A DNA stretch of 64,000 nt from Accumulibacter jenkinsii (GTDB lineage: Bacteria > Pseudomonadota > Gammaproteobacteria > Burkholderiales > Rhodocyclaceae). Shown here piece by piece: positions 25,599-32,934 of the stretch; position 1 is the first letter of the stretch; each line of letters opens with the position of its first letter. The stretch is taken from positions 558,001 to 622,000 of the forward strand of contig JAZKUF010000001.1 of the NCBI GenBank assembly GCA_036625225.1, read 5' to 3'. Position numbers and translations under genes: made by a program. Below the pieces are notes generated by a model that was not told the DNA's origin, searched no databases, and saw only the letters and a list, made by a program, of their open reading frames with translations.

Positions 25599-25606
25599 GA
25601 CGGAAT

Positions 25607-25638
25607 CCAGGCCCCGGTGCACGCGCAGCGGGGCCTGG
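25607..25638. repeat. Perfect 10-bp inverted repeat between ccoP and the ccoG promoter
   Basis: CCAGGCCCCG (25607-25616) and CGGGGCCTGG (25629-25638) enclose 12 bases. No T run follows on either strand, so it is at best a non-canonical terminator or a hairpin protecting the ccoP mRNA end. Confidence 0.5.
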
Positions 25639-25707
25639 CTGTGTCAACGCGGCAATGAAAAAGAGTGGCCGGCGGCGGCGGGCGTCCGGGCAAGCCTGGC
25701 TGGAGGT

Positions 25708-25733
25708 GAGGGAACGGCGGGCGCCGCTCCCTC
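25708..25733 (-). terminator. Possible terminator hairpin after ccoP
   Basis: Just after the ccoP stop the minus-strand RNA can form GAGGGAGCGGC/GCCGTTCCCTC, an 11-bp stem with one G-U pair and a 4-base loop (25708-25733). A U tract is lacking, so termination strength is uncertain. Confidence 0.45.
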
Positions 25734-25744
25734 GGTGAAAAACA

Positions 25745-26653
25745 TTACTTGGCAACAGCCGCGTGGTTGAGGCTCAGGACATAAGCGGCAAGGACGTGCA
25801 CCTTTTCGTCACCGAGAAACTCTTTCCAGGCCGGCATCTGGTTGGTGCGACCCTTGGTAATGGTTTCCATGATCGTCGACTCCGAACTGCCATAGAGCCA
25901 GACCTTGTCGGTCAGGTTGGGAGCGCCCAGGGCATGCATGCCTTTGCCATCCGGGCCATGACAACCCGAGCAGCCGGCGCTGTTGAAGGTCTCCTGCCCT
26001 TTGGCGACGCGCAGGGGATCGGCTGGCAAAGCAGACAGCGAACGGACATAGGCAGCAAGATCCTTGATCGTTTCGCCACCGAGCTGGGCATGCGGTGGCA
26101 TCACCCCCATCCGGCCGCCGGCGATCGTCTCGACGATCTGGGCCGGTTCGCCCCCCCACTGCCAGTCGCTGTCAGCAAGATTGGGAAAACCTTTCGAGCC
26201 GCGTGCATCGGCACCATGACACTGCATGCAATAGGTCAGGTACAGACGCTTGCCGGTCTCGTTACCTTCCTTGTCGGCCGCCAGCGTCAACAGGTCCATC
26301 TTCATGTACTTGTCGAACAATGGCCTGATCTGTTCTTCGGCTTTCGCCACTTCCTTCGCGTGCTGGCCACTCGACGACCAGCCGAGAACGCCCTGGTAGC
26401 TGCCAAACGTCGGATAGAGCACGCCATACACCAGCGAGAAGATCACCGTGATATAGAACAGCCACATCCACCACTTCGGTAGCGGATTGTTGTATTCCTC
26501 AAGTGTTTCGTCCCAGACATGGCCGGTGGTATCAGCCTTGCTGGCGGCAGGCGGCGTACTTTGCGTCCACAGCAGAACGCCGCAGGCAATGATGCTGATC
26601 AGCACCAGGAGGATGACGTACCAGTTCCAGAACTGATTGACAAAATCGTTCAT
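25745..26653 (-). CDS. ccoP: cbb3-type cytochrome c oxidase subunit III (diheme CcoP)
   Basis: 302 residues with two N-terminal membrane helices (about 10-28 and 53-72) and two periplasmic c-type heme sites, CMQCH and CSGCH, each with a downstream Met-containing loop (MGVMPPHAQL, NQMPAWKEFL). The N-terminal FixP segment is recognisable from HVWDETLEEYNNPLPKWWMW. It passes electrons from cytochrome c to CcoO/CcoN. ATG 26653 overlaps the ccoQ stop (ATGA) and has AAAGGAAAG upstream, so a longer in-frame start is rejected. Confidence 0.96.
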   Translation of the reverse strand: MNDFVNQFWNWYVILLVLISIIACGVLLWTQSTPPAASKADTTGHVWDETLEEYNNPLPKWWMWLFYITVIFSLVYGVLYPTFGSYQGVLGWSSSGQHAKEVAKAEEQIRPLFDKYMKMDLLTLAADKEGNETGKRLYLTYCMQCHGADARGSKGFPNLADSDWQWGGEPAQIVETIAGGRMGVMPPHAQLGGETIKDLAAYVRSLSALPADPLRVAKGQETFNSAGCSGCHGPDGKGMHALGAPNLTDKVWLYGSSESTIMETITKGRTNQMPAWKEFLGDEKVHVLAAYVLSLNHAAVAK

Positions 26654-26844
26654 GATGCTTTCCTTTGTCCGTTGCGATCGAGGCCCAGTTCGGCCCAATC
26701 TGCTTCTTCATCGGTGAAGGGCAGCATCGAAGCTTCTTCGAAGCGCTGCTTGTTGCCCTTCACGCCGTATGCCCACCACACCACCCCGAGGAACGTCAAC
26801 AGGGAGACGACCGTGATGATGGATCGCAGGTCGTTGATATCCAT
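26650..26844 (-). CDS. ccoQ: cbb3 oxidase small subunit CcoQ
   Basis: 64 residues with one membrane helix (SIITVVSLLTFLGVVWWAYG, about residues 8-27) and a polar cytoplasmic tail ending in the FTDEEADWAELG segment seen in many CcoQ/FixQ proteins. CcoQ stabilises the oxidase complex. It starts three bases after ccoO and overlaps ccoP by four. Confidence 0.9.
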   Translation of the reverse strand: MDINDLRSIITVVSLLTFLGVVWWAYGVKGNKQRFEEASMLPFTDEEADWAELGLDRNGQRKAS

Positions 26845-26847
26845 CGG

Positions 26848-27465
26848 TTACCTCCCCCCGTTCTTCAGTTCGAGGCCCATGCCCTGCAGATAGGCGATGA
26901 CGGCGTCGAGTTCGCTCTTGCCTTCGAGCTGCTTCCGGGCGCCGGCGATTTCGTCGTCGGTATAGGGAACACCGACCTTGCGCAGCGCACGCATCTTGCC
27001 CTCGATGCTGTTCGCATCAGCTGGCGCATTCTCGAGGAAGGCAAAGGCGGGCATGTTGGATTCCGGAACCAGGTCTCGCGGATTGATCAGGTGGACCCGA
27101 TGCCATTCGTCCGAATACCGCCCACCGACCCGATGCAGGTCAGGACCGGTGCGCTTCGAGCCCCACTGGAAAGGATGGTCATAAACGAACTCACCAGCCA
27201 CCGAATAATGTCCATAACGCTCGGTTTCTGCACGGAAAGGACGAATCATCTGCGAGTGACAAAGGAAGCAGCCTTCGCGGATATACACATCGCGGCCGGT
27301 CAGACGAAGCGGATCGTAGGGCTTGAGTCCGGTCACCGGTTCCGTGGTGGACTTCTGGAAGAACAGCGGTACGATTTCGACCAGCCCGCCGACGCTGACC
27401 ACCAGCAGGGTCAGCAATACCATCAGCCCGACATTGCGTTCAATTGCGTCTTGCGTAAGTTTCAT
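26848..27465 (-). CDS. ccoO: cbb3-type oxidase subunit II (monoheme CcoO)
   Basis: 205 residues: one N-terminal membrane anchor (MVLLTLLVVSVGGLVEIVPL) and a cytochrome c domain with CFLCHSQMIRP as heme site. GHYSVAGEFVYDHPFQWGSKRTGPDLHRVG matches the CcoO core; the Met of NMPAFAF is the likely axial ligand. It lies 17 bases after ccoN. Confidence 0.96.
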   Translation of the reverse strand: MKLTQDAIERNVGLMVLLTLLVVSVGGLVEIVPLFFQKSTTEPVTGLKPYDPLRLTGRDVYIREGCFLCHSQMIRPFRAETERYGHYSVAGEFVYDHPFQWGSKRTGPDLHRVGGRYSDEWHRVHLINPRDLVPESNMPAFAFLENAPADANSIEGKMRALRKVGVPYTDDEIAGARKQLEGKSELDAVIAYLQGMGLELKNGGR

Positions 27466-27482
27466 TTGATTCCCCTGTCAGG

Positions 27483-28910
27483 TCAGGCGTGATGAGCGGC
27501 AGGCAACAAGACGCGTGCGTCATTGACGGCCCGGCCTCCGGCGATCGTCTTGACCATGTTGTAGGCCATGATCAGCATGCCGAAGAGGAAGAGGAAGCCA
27601 CCGAGGAAGCGGATTGCCCAGAACGGATACGATGCCTTGACCGATTCGACGAAGCTGTAGGTCAGCGTGCCATCGAGGTTGACCGCCCGCCACATCAGGC
27701 CCTGCATCACACCGGCAATCCACATCGACGCGATGTAGAGCACGACGCCGATCGTCGCCACCCAGAAGTGCACGGTGATCAGCCTGACGCTGAACATCTC
27801 GGGCTTGCCGAACAGACGCGGCAACAGATAATAGATCGAACCGATCGAAATCATCGCCACCCAGCCGAGCGCCCCGGAATGGACATGGCCGACCGTCCAG
27901 TCGGTATAGTGCGACAGCGCGTTGACCGTCTTGATCGCCATCATCGGGCCTTCGAAGGTCGACATGCCGTAGAAGGACAGTGAGGTGATCAGGAACTTGA
28001 GGATCGGATCGTCACGCAGTTTGTGCCAGGCGCCGGAGAGGGTCATCACACCGTTGATCATGCCACCCCATGAAGGCGCCAGCAGAATGAGCGAGAAAAT
28101 CATGCCGACCGACTGCGTCCAGTCCGGCAGAGCGGTGTAATGCAGGTGGTGCGGCCCGGCCCACATGTAGGTGAAGATCAGCGCCCAGAAGTGCACCACC
28201 GACAGACGGTACGAGTACACCGGCCGACCGGCCTGCTTCGGTACGAAGTAGTACATCATGCCGAGGAAGCCTGCAGTCAGGAAGAAACCGACCGCATTAT
28301 GCCCGTACCACCACTGCACCATGGCATCCTGTACGCCGGCATAGGCCGAGTACGACTTGGTGAACGACACCGGAATCGCTGCGCTGTTCACGATATGCAG
28401 CAGGGCGACGGCAAGAATGAACCCGCCATAGAACCAGTTGGCAACGTAAATGTGACTGACCTTGCGTTTGGCGATGGTGCCGAAGAAGACGACCGCGTAG
28501 GCCACCCATACGACTGCGATCAGGATGTCGATCGGCCACTCGAGTTCGGCGTATTCCTTGCCCTGAGTGAAACCCAGCGGCAGGGTGACGGCAGCCAGGA
28601 CGATGACCAGTTGCCAGCCCCAGAAGGTGAAGGCCGCCAGCCCGTCTGAGAAGATACGCGCGTGGCAGGTGCGCTGGACTACGTAGTACGAAGTGGCGAA
28701 CAAAGCGCTGCCACCGAAGGCGAAGATCACCGCGTTGGTGTGCAATGGACGGAGGCGGCCAAAATGCAGCCAGCTCACATTCAGTTCCGGCCAGACCAGT
28801 TGGGCGGCAATGATGACACCGACCAGCATTCCGACAATTCCCCAGACGACGGCCATCACGGCAAACTGCCGCACCACCTTGTAGTTGTATGTTGACTGAG
28901 TTTCCAGCAT
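27483..28910 (-). CDS. ccoN: cbb3-type cytochrome c oxidase catalytic subunit CcoN
   Basis: 475 residues with about twelve membrane helices. Heme and copper ligands are visible: RPLHTNAVIFAFGG near the N terminus (low-spin heme His), WWYGHNAVGFFLTAGFLG (CuB His and the cross-linked Tyr motif region), HHLHYTALPDW, and YTDWTVGHVHSGALGW. It reduces O2 with high affinity while pumping protons. GAGGTGAG precedes ATG 28910. Promoter elements upstream are listed separately. Confidence 0.97.
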   Translation of the reverse strand: MLETQSTYNYKVVRQFAVMAVVWGIVGMLVGVIIAAQLVWPELNVSWLHFGRLRPLHTNAVIFAFGGSALFATSYYVVQRTCHARIFSDGLAAFTFWGWQLVIVLAAVTLPLGFTQGKEYAELEWPIDILIAVVWVAYAVVFFGTIAKRKVSHIYVANWFYGGFILAVALLHIVNSAAIPVSFTKSYSAYAGVQDAMVQWWYGHNAVGFFLTAGFLGMMYYFVPKQAGRPVYSYRLSVVHFWALIFTYMWAGPHHLHYTALPDWTQSVGMIFSLILLAPSWGGMINGVMTLSGAWHKLRDDPILKFLITSLSFYGMSTFEGPMMAIKTVNALSHYTDWTVGHVHSGALGWVAMISIGSIYYLLPRLFGKPEMFSVRLITVHFWVATIGVVLYIASMWIAGVMQGLMWRAVNLDGTLTYSFVESVKASYPFWAIRFLGGFLFLFGMLIMAYNMVKTIAGGRAVNDARVLLPAAHHA

Positions 28911-28931
28911 GGACTCACCTCATTCTTGACC

Positions 28932-28952
28932 AAAAAACCGGCGTTCAACGCC
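28932..28952 (-). terminator. Attenuator-like hairpin just upstream of ccoN
   Basis: On the minus strand GGCGT-TGA-ACGCC is followed by GG and six T residues (28952 down to 28932), ending about 20 bases before the ccoN start. The 5-bp stem is short, so it may be a weak terminator or attenuator in the ccoN leader. Confidence 0.35.
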
Positions 28953-29066
28953 ATGAATGCCCTTACTAAGAGCAGTGACTTTAACTACACCATTGTAACC
29001 CTTAGACGGAAAGATTGGACACCGATAAACCGTCGCAAGACGGGTCCACAGCCGTAGATCATGAAC

Positions 29067-29093
29067 AAAAAAAGGGTGCGCCGAAACGCACCC
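29067..29093 (-). terminator. Strong intrinsic terminator in the ccoN upstream region
   Basis: GGGTGCG-TTTCGG-CGCACCC followed by seven T residues (29073-29067), read on the minus strand. It lies downstream of the FNR-type promoter and 157 bases upstream of the ccoN start. Confidence 0.7.
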
Positions 29094-29159
29094 GAACCCC
29101 AACAGAGAAAACTCTCCTTGATCTTCTGGCGCCGAGTGCCGCAGCCCCACGCCATCGAC
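29067..29159 (-). ncRNA. Candidate FNR-dependent small RNA (or attenuated ccoN leader)
   Basis: A transcript from the class II FNR promoter would begin near 29159 and end at the U7 terminator near 29067, giving about 93 nt. It contains an internal AAGGAGAG-TTTT-CTCT hairpin-like part before the terminator stem and no recognisable peptide. FNR-dependent small RNAs are known in enterobacteria (FnrS) and Neisseria (AniS), but this sequence does not resemble FnrS. The alternative is a leader that is partly terminated and partly read through into ccoN. Confidence 0.45.
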
Positions 29160-29165
29160 CGGGGG

Positions 29166-29206
29166 ATTATCCCCAGCCAGAGGCAAATCGCCTTGACCTG
29201 GATCAA
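29166..29206 (-). promoter_or_regulatory. FNR/Anr-type class II promoter upstream of ccoN
   Basis: TTGACCTGGATCAA at 29193-29206 (read TTGATCCAGGTCAA on the minus strand) matches the FNR box with one deviation. GATAAT follows 21 bases later (29171-29166), the same geometry as at ccoG. The box overlaps the last codons of ccoS. Confidence 0.72.
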
Positions 29207-29457
29207 GAGTCATCGAGATTGGCCGCCGATGGGTCACTTTTTCCGGCTCCGGAGACGCCGCCAGGATCGGCGCCAGGAGGCTGCACATCGCCTGCCGGCG
29301 GCGTCGGCGGCGAGCGATCGTCGTCCATCAGAATGCGATAGGCTGGCCCTTCCAGGTCGTCGAACTGACCGTTGCGCAGCGACCACCAGAAAGCGATGCC
29401 GATCAGAAAGACCAGCACGACGGAGATCGGAATCAGCAGATAGAGGGTTTCCAGCAT
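29203..29457 (-). CDS. ccoS: cbb3 oxidase maturation protein CcoS
   Basis: 84 residues: a membrane helix at about residues 5-25 (LYLLIPISVVLVFLIGIAFWWSL) and the CcoS signature NGQFDDLEGPAYRILMDDD. The Pro/Gly-rich tail of about 35 residues is longer than in typical CcoS. CcoS is needed for insertion of redox cofactors into CcoN. It lies three bases after ccoI, and its 3' end overlaps the FNR box. Confidence 0.92.
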   Translation of the reverse strand: MLETLYLLIPISVVLVFLIGIAFWWSLRNGQFDDLEGPAYRILMDDDRSPPTPPAGDVQPPGADPGGVSGAGKSDPSAANLDDS

Positions 29458-29460
29458 CTT

Positions 29461-31914
29461 TCAGCGCTCGCCGGCCTGCTGCAGCCGCAGCGAGTTCGCG
29501 ACCACCAGCAATGAACTGCCGGACATGCCGATGCCGGCCATCCAGGGGGTCACGAAGCCGCCCATGGCGAGGGGCAGCGCGACCAGATTGTAGGCGAACG
29601 ACCACCACAGGTTCTGCCGGATGACGCGCAGCGAGCGCCGCGCAACGAGAACGCCGCGCCGCAGGTGATCCAGGTTCTCCGAGAGCAGGACGAGGTCCGC
29701 CTGCGCGCGCGCGAGGTGCGAGCCGCCGCCCATGGCCACCGAGACCTGCGCCTGCGCCAGCACTGGTGCATCATTGACCCCGTCCCCCACCATCGCCACC
29801 ACCGCGCCGGCGGCCTGCAGACGACGCACGTAATCGTGCTTGGCCTGCGGTGACGCGTTCGCTTCCACCTCGTCGATCCCCAGCGCCAGGGCCACTCGAC
29901 GAGCCGCCGGCACGGCGTCGCCGGTCAGCAGCACCACCTGCCGCCCGGCGGCACGCAAGGCTGCGATCAGCGCCACCGCTTCCGGCCGCGGATCATCGCC
30001 GAGACGAAAGAGCGCGATCCAGCCCGTTTCGTCGCCCAGGGCAATGATCGTGTCGCCGCCCCCGCCGAGTGCCTGCGCCCCTGCCGGCAGCACTTCGCCG
30101 TGCAGGGCGAGGACATGCTCGGGACGACCGAGGCGCAGCCGGCGTCCGGCATGGTGCGCGCTGAGACCGGAGCCCGGTTCGTTCTGCACGCCATCGACCA
30201 GCGGCAGGGGGTGCGCCGCAGCGGCCGCGCGCAAGGCGGCAGCGATCGGATGCTCAGAGCTCTGCTCGATGGCCGCTGCCAGCGCGAGGCAGGCATCGCG
30301 GTCGAGCCTGCCGAGCGGCAGGATTTCGAGCAGCTGCATCCTGCCGGTGGTCAGCGTGCCGGTCTTGTCGAAAACAAAATGGCTGGCGCGCGCGAGCGTC
30401 TCGACCGCATGGCTGCGGGTCACCAGCAGTCCTGCCCGGGCCATTGCACCGCTCGCAACGGTCAGCGCCACCGGGGTCGCCAGCGAGAGCGCGCAGGGGC
30501 AGGTCACGACGAGGACGGAAACGGTGATCCACAGCACCTGCGAAGGATCGATGAACCACCAGGCGACAGCGACGGCGACGGCCAGCAGCAGCAGCGTGAC
30601 GATGAAGTAACTGGCGATGCGGTCGGCCTGCTCGACGATTCGCGGTTTGTCGATGGCCGCTCGTTCCATCAGGCGAACGATCGCCGACAGGCGCGTGCCC
30701 TCTCCCACCGCCGTCACCTCGATCAGGAGCGGACTGTCGATATTGACCGCGCCGCCCGTGACTTCGACTCCCGGACGCTTGCCCACCGGCGCACTCTCGC
30801 CGGTCAGCAAGGCTTCATCGGTGCTGCTCTCGCCTTCGATCACCCGGCCGTCAGCCGGAATCGTCTCGCCTGGCCTGACCATCACCACCTCGCCCGGCCG
30901 CAGATCGGCGGCCAGCACCTGCTCGCCGTCACGATTCGCCGGATAGGCCGGAAGGCGTGTGGCCATGCCGGGCATCAGCCTGGCCAGCGCTTCGGTGACA
31001 CTGACCGCACGCTGACGGGCGGTCATCTCCAGGAAACGACCGCTGAGCAGAAAGAAGACGAACATCGTCACCGAGTCGAAATAGACCTCGCCGCTGGCTG
31101 TCAAGGTCGCCCAGACGCTGGCCGCGAAAGCGGCGCCGATGCCCAGGGCCACCGGCACGTCCATGCCCGCCCGCCGCAAGCGGAGATCGCGCCAGGCATT
31201 GCGAAAGAACGGCGCGGCCGAATAGAAGATCACCGGCACCGTCAACACCAGGCTCGCCCAGCGCAGCAACTGTTCGATCGCCGGTGTCATCTCGCCGGAC
31301 CCGGCCAGATACACCGGCACGGCGTACATCATCACCTGCATCATGCCGAAACCGGCGACGAAGACGCGCCACAGCGCGCTGCGCCGCTCGCGGCGCGCGA
31401 GTTCCTCGCTCTTGGCCGCGTCATAAGGATAAGCACGGTAACCGATGGCAGCAACCGCCGCCAGAATCTCCGACAGCCGGATCAGTCGTTCGTCCCAGCG
31501 GACACGCGCCCGCCGCGTGGCGTAGTTGATATCGACCGCGGTCACCCCGGCGAGGCGCGACAGGTGCTGCTCGTTGAGCCAGATGCAGGCCGAACAGGTG
31601 ATTCCCTCGATGATCAGCGACGCCTCACGCTCGCCGCTCTCGGCGGCGAGCACGCGCACGAAGCTTTTCTGAAAATCCGAGTGATCATAGAGCTGCAGAC
31701 CCTGGACGATCGCCGGCATGGCTTCGCGCGGCGTGTTCGGCAGCGCATCCCGGGTGCGGTAGTAATCGGCCAGCCCATGGTCCACGATCGCCTGCGCGAC
31801 CGCCTGACAGCCGGTGCAGCACATGGCGCGCGACTGCCCGTCAATGGTCGTCGCAAGATCGACCGCAGTCGGTACGGGCTGGCCGCAATGGTAACAATTG
31901 GCAAGGTTCATCAC
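29461..31914 (-). CDS. ccoI: Copper-translocating P-type ATPase CcoI/FixI
   Basis: 817 residues. The N terminus has a CYHCGQP zinc-finger-like part and CCTGC, then a heavy-metal-associated domain (GITCSACIWLNEQHL). The P1B-ATPase core shows the metal-transport motif TCPCAL, the phosphorylated FDKTGTLTTG, LTGES, and MVGDGVNDAPVLAQA. Eight membrane helices are expected. CcoI exports Cu(I) for assembly of the cbb3 heme-copper centre. It is divergent from ribF and starts the ccoI-ccoS pair. Confidence 0.95.
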   Translation of the reverse strand: MMNLANCYHCGQPVPTAVDLATTIDGQSRAMCCTGCQAVAQAIVDHGLADYYRTRDALPNTPREAMPAIVQGLQLYDHSDFQKSFVRVLAAESGEREASLIIEGITCSACIWLNEQHLSRLAGVTAVDINYATRRARVRWDERLIRLSEILAAVAAIGYRAYPYDAAKSEELARRERRSALWRVFVAGFGMMQVMMYAVPVYLAGSGEMTPAIEQLLRWASLVLTVPVIFYSAAPFFRNAWRDLRLRRAGMDVPVALGIGAAFAASVWATLTASGEVYFDSVTMFVFFLLSGRFLEMTARQRAVSVTEALARLMPGMATRLPAYPANRDGEQVLAADLRPGEVVMVRPGETIPADGRVIEGESSTDEALLTGESAPVGKRPGVEVTGGAVNIDSPLLIEVTAVGEGTRLSAIVRLMERAAIDKPRIVEQADRIASYFIVTLLLLAVAVAVAWWFIDPSQVLWITVSVLVVTCPCALSLATPVALTVASGAMARAGLLVTRSHAVETLARASHFVFDKTGTLTTGRMQLLEILPLGRLDRDACLALAAAIEQSSEHPIAAALRAAAAAHPLPLVDGVQNEPGSGLSAHHAGRRLRLGRPEHVLALHGEVLPAGAQALGGGGDTIIALGDETGWIALFRLGDDPRPEAVALIAALRAAGRQVVLLTGDAVPAARRVALALGIDEVEANASPQAKHDYVRRLQAAGAVVAMVGDGVNDAPVLAQAQVSVAMGGGSHLARAQADLVLLSENLDHLRRGVLVARRSLRVIRQNLWWSFAYNLVALPLAMGGFVTPWMAGIGMSGSSLLVVANSLRLQQAGER

Positions 31915-31966
31915 TGCTGCATACAGGAAAAGAAGGTGGCGCCGGCGAACGGCGCACCAAACCGGC

Positions 31967-31972
31967 TATAAT
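31967..31972 (+). promoter_or_regulatory. Likely -10 box for the ribF operon
   Basis: TATAAT lies 31 bases before ATG 32003 in the short divergent region with ccoI. No good -35 element is visible. Confidence 0.4.
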
Positions 31973-32002
31973 CGCACGTTTTGTTCGTTCCCATCGCGTC
32001 CG

Positions 32003-32926
32003 ATGCTCGTCTATCGCGGTTTTTCACAGCCGGCGCACACGGCCACCGTCCTCACCATTGGCAACTTCGATGGCGTGCATGTCGGTCATCGTGCGCTGCT
32101 TGCTCGCCTGACGGCGTCCGCCGCGAAGGCCGGGCTGCCGGCAGCGGTGCTCACCTTCGAACCGCATCCGCGCGAGTTCTTCGACCCGGCAACGGCGCCG
32201 CCGCGCCTGTCGACGCTGCGTGAAAAGCTCGAACTGCTCGCCGACGACGGCGTCGATCTGACCTATGTCTGCCATTTCAACGCCGGCTTCGCCGCTCTCA
32301 GTGCCGATCAATTCATCGATCGGGTCCTGGTCGGCGCGCTGCACGTCCGGCAACTGATCGTTGGCGATGATTTTCGCTTCGGCGCCCGGCGTAGCGGCGA
32401 CTTTGCCCTGCTGCGTGCAAGCGGTGAGCGCCTGGGCTTTCAGGTCGAGGCGATGGAGAGCGTCACCGTTGACGATCAGCGCGCGTCCAGTTCCGCAGTT
32501 CGCGACGCCCTCCAGGCGGGCCGGATCGAACAGGCGGCTCGCCTGCTCGGCCGCCCCTACTCGATCGACGGCCGCGTCGTGCATGGCGAAAAGATCGGGC
32601 GCCAGCTCGGCTTCAACACTGCCAACATCCGCATCAAGCATGAGCGACCGCCCCTGCAGGGCGTCTTTGCGGTCGAGGTCAAGGGTTTGCCGGGTGGACC
32701 GCACCGGGGAGCCGCCAACCTCGGCTATCGCCCCAGCGCCCAGCGGCCGGGACGACCGCTGCTCGAAGTGCATCTGCTCGATTTCTCTGCCGACATCTAC
32801 GGCGCCCATCTCAACGTCCGCTTTCTGCACAAATTGCGCGACGAAATGAAATTCCCCGACTTCAATGCCCTGAAGGCGCAGATCGCCAGCGACGTTGCCG
32901 CCGTGAAAGCGTACTTCCACTTGTGA
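32003..32926 (+). CDS. ribF: Bifunctional riboflavin kinase/FAD synthetase
   Basis: 307 residues. The N-terminal nucleotidyltransferase shows TIGNFDGVHVGHRALL (HxGH-type site, about residues 16-31) and SSSAVRDALQAG (ISSTxxR-like). The C-terminal kinase domain shows GRQLGFNTANIRI (TANI motif near residue 210) and ends with the usual FNALKAQIASDVAAVKAYF. It converts riboflavin to FMN and FAD. ATG 32003 gives the standard start MLVYRGF. It is followed by ileS after eight bases, the classical order. Confidence 0.97.
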   Translation: MLVYRGFSQPAHTATVLTIGNFDGVHVGHRALLARLTASAAKAGLPAAVLTFEPHPREFFDPATAPPRLSTLREKLELLADDGVDLTYVCHFNAGFAALSADQFIDRVLVGALHVRQLIVGDDFRFGARRSGDFALLRASGERLGFQVEAMESVTVDDQRASSSAVRDALQAGRIEQAARLLGRPYSIDGRVVHGEKIGRQLGFNTANIRIKHERPPLQGVFAVEVKGLPGGPHRGAANLGYRPSAQRPGRPLLEVHLLDFSADIYGAHLNVRFLHKLRDEMKFPDFNALKAQIASDVAAVKAYFHL

Positions 32927-32934
32927 GAACCGCG

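Noticed and set aside
25607..25638. Hairpin as an intrinsic terminator for either strand
   Set aside because: The stem is perfect but no U tract follows on either strand, so I list it only as an inverted repeat.
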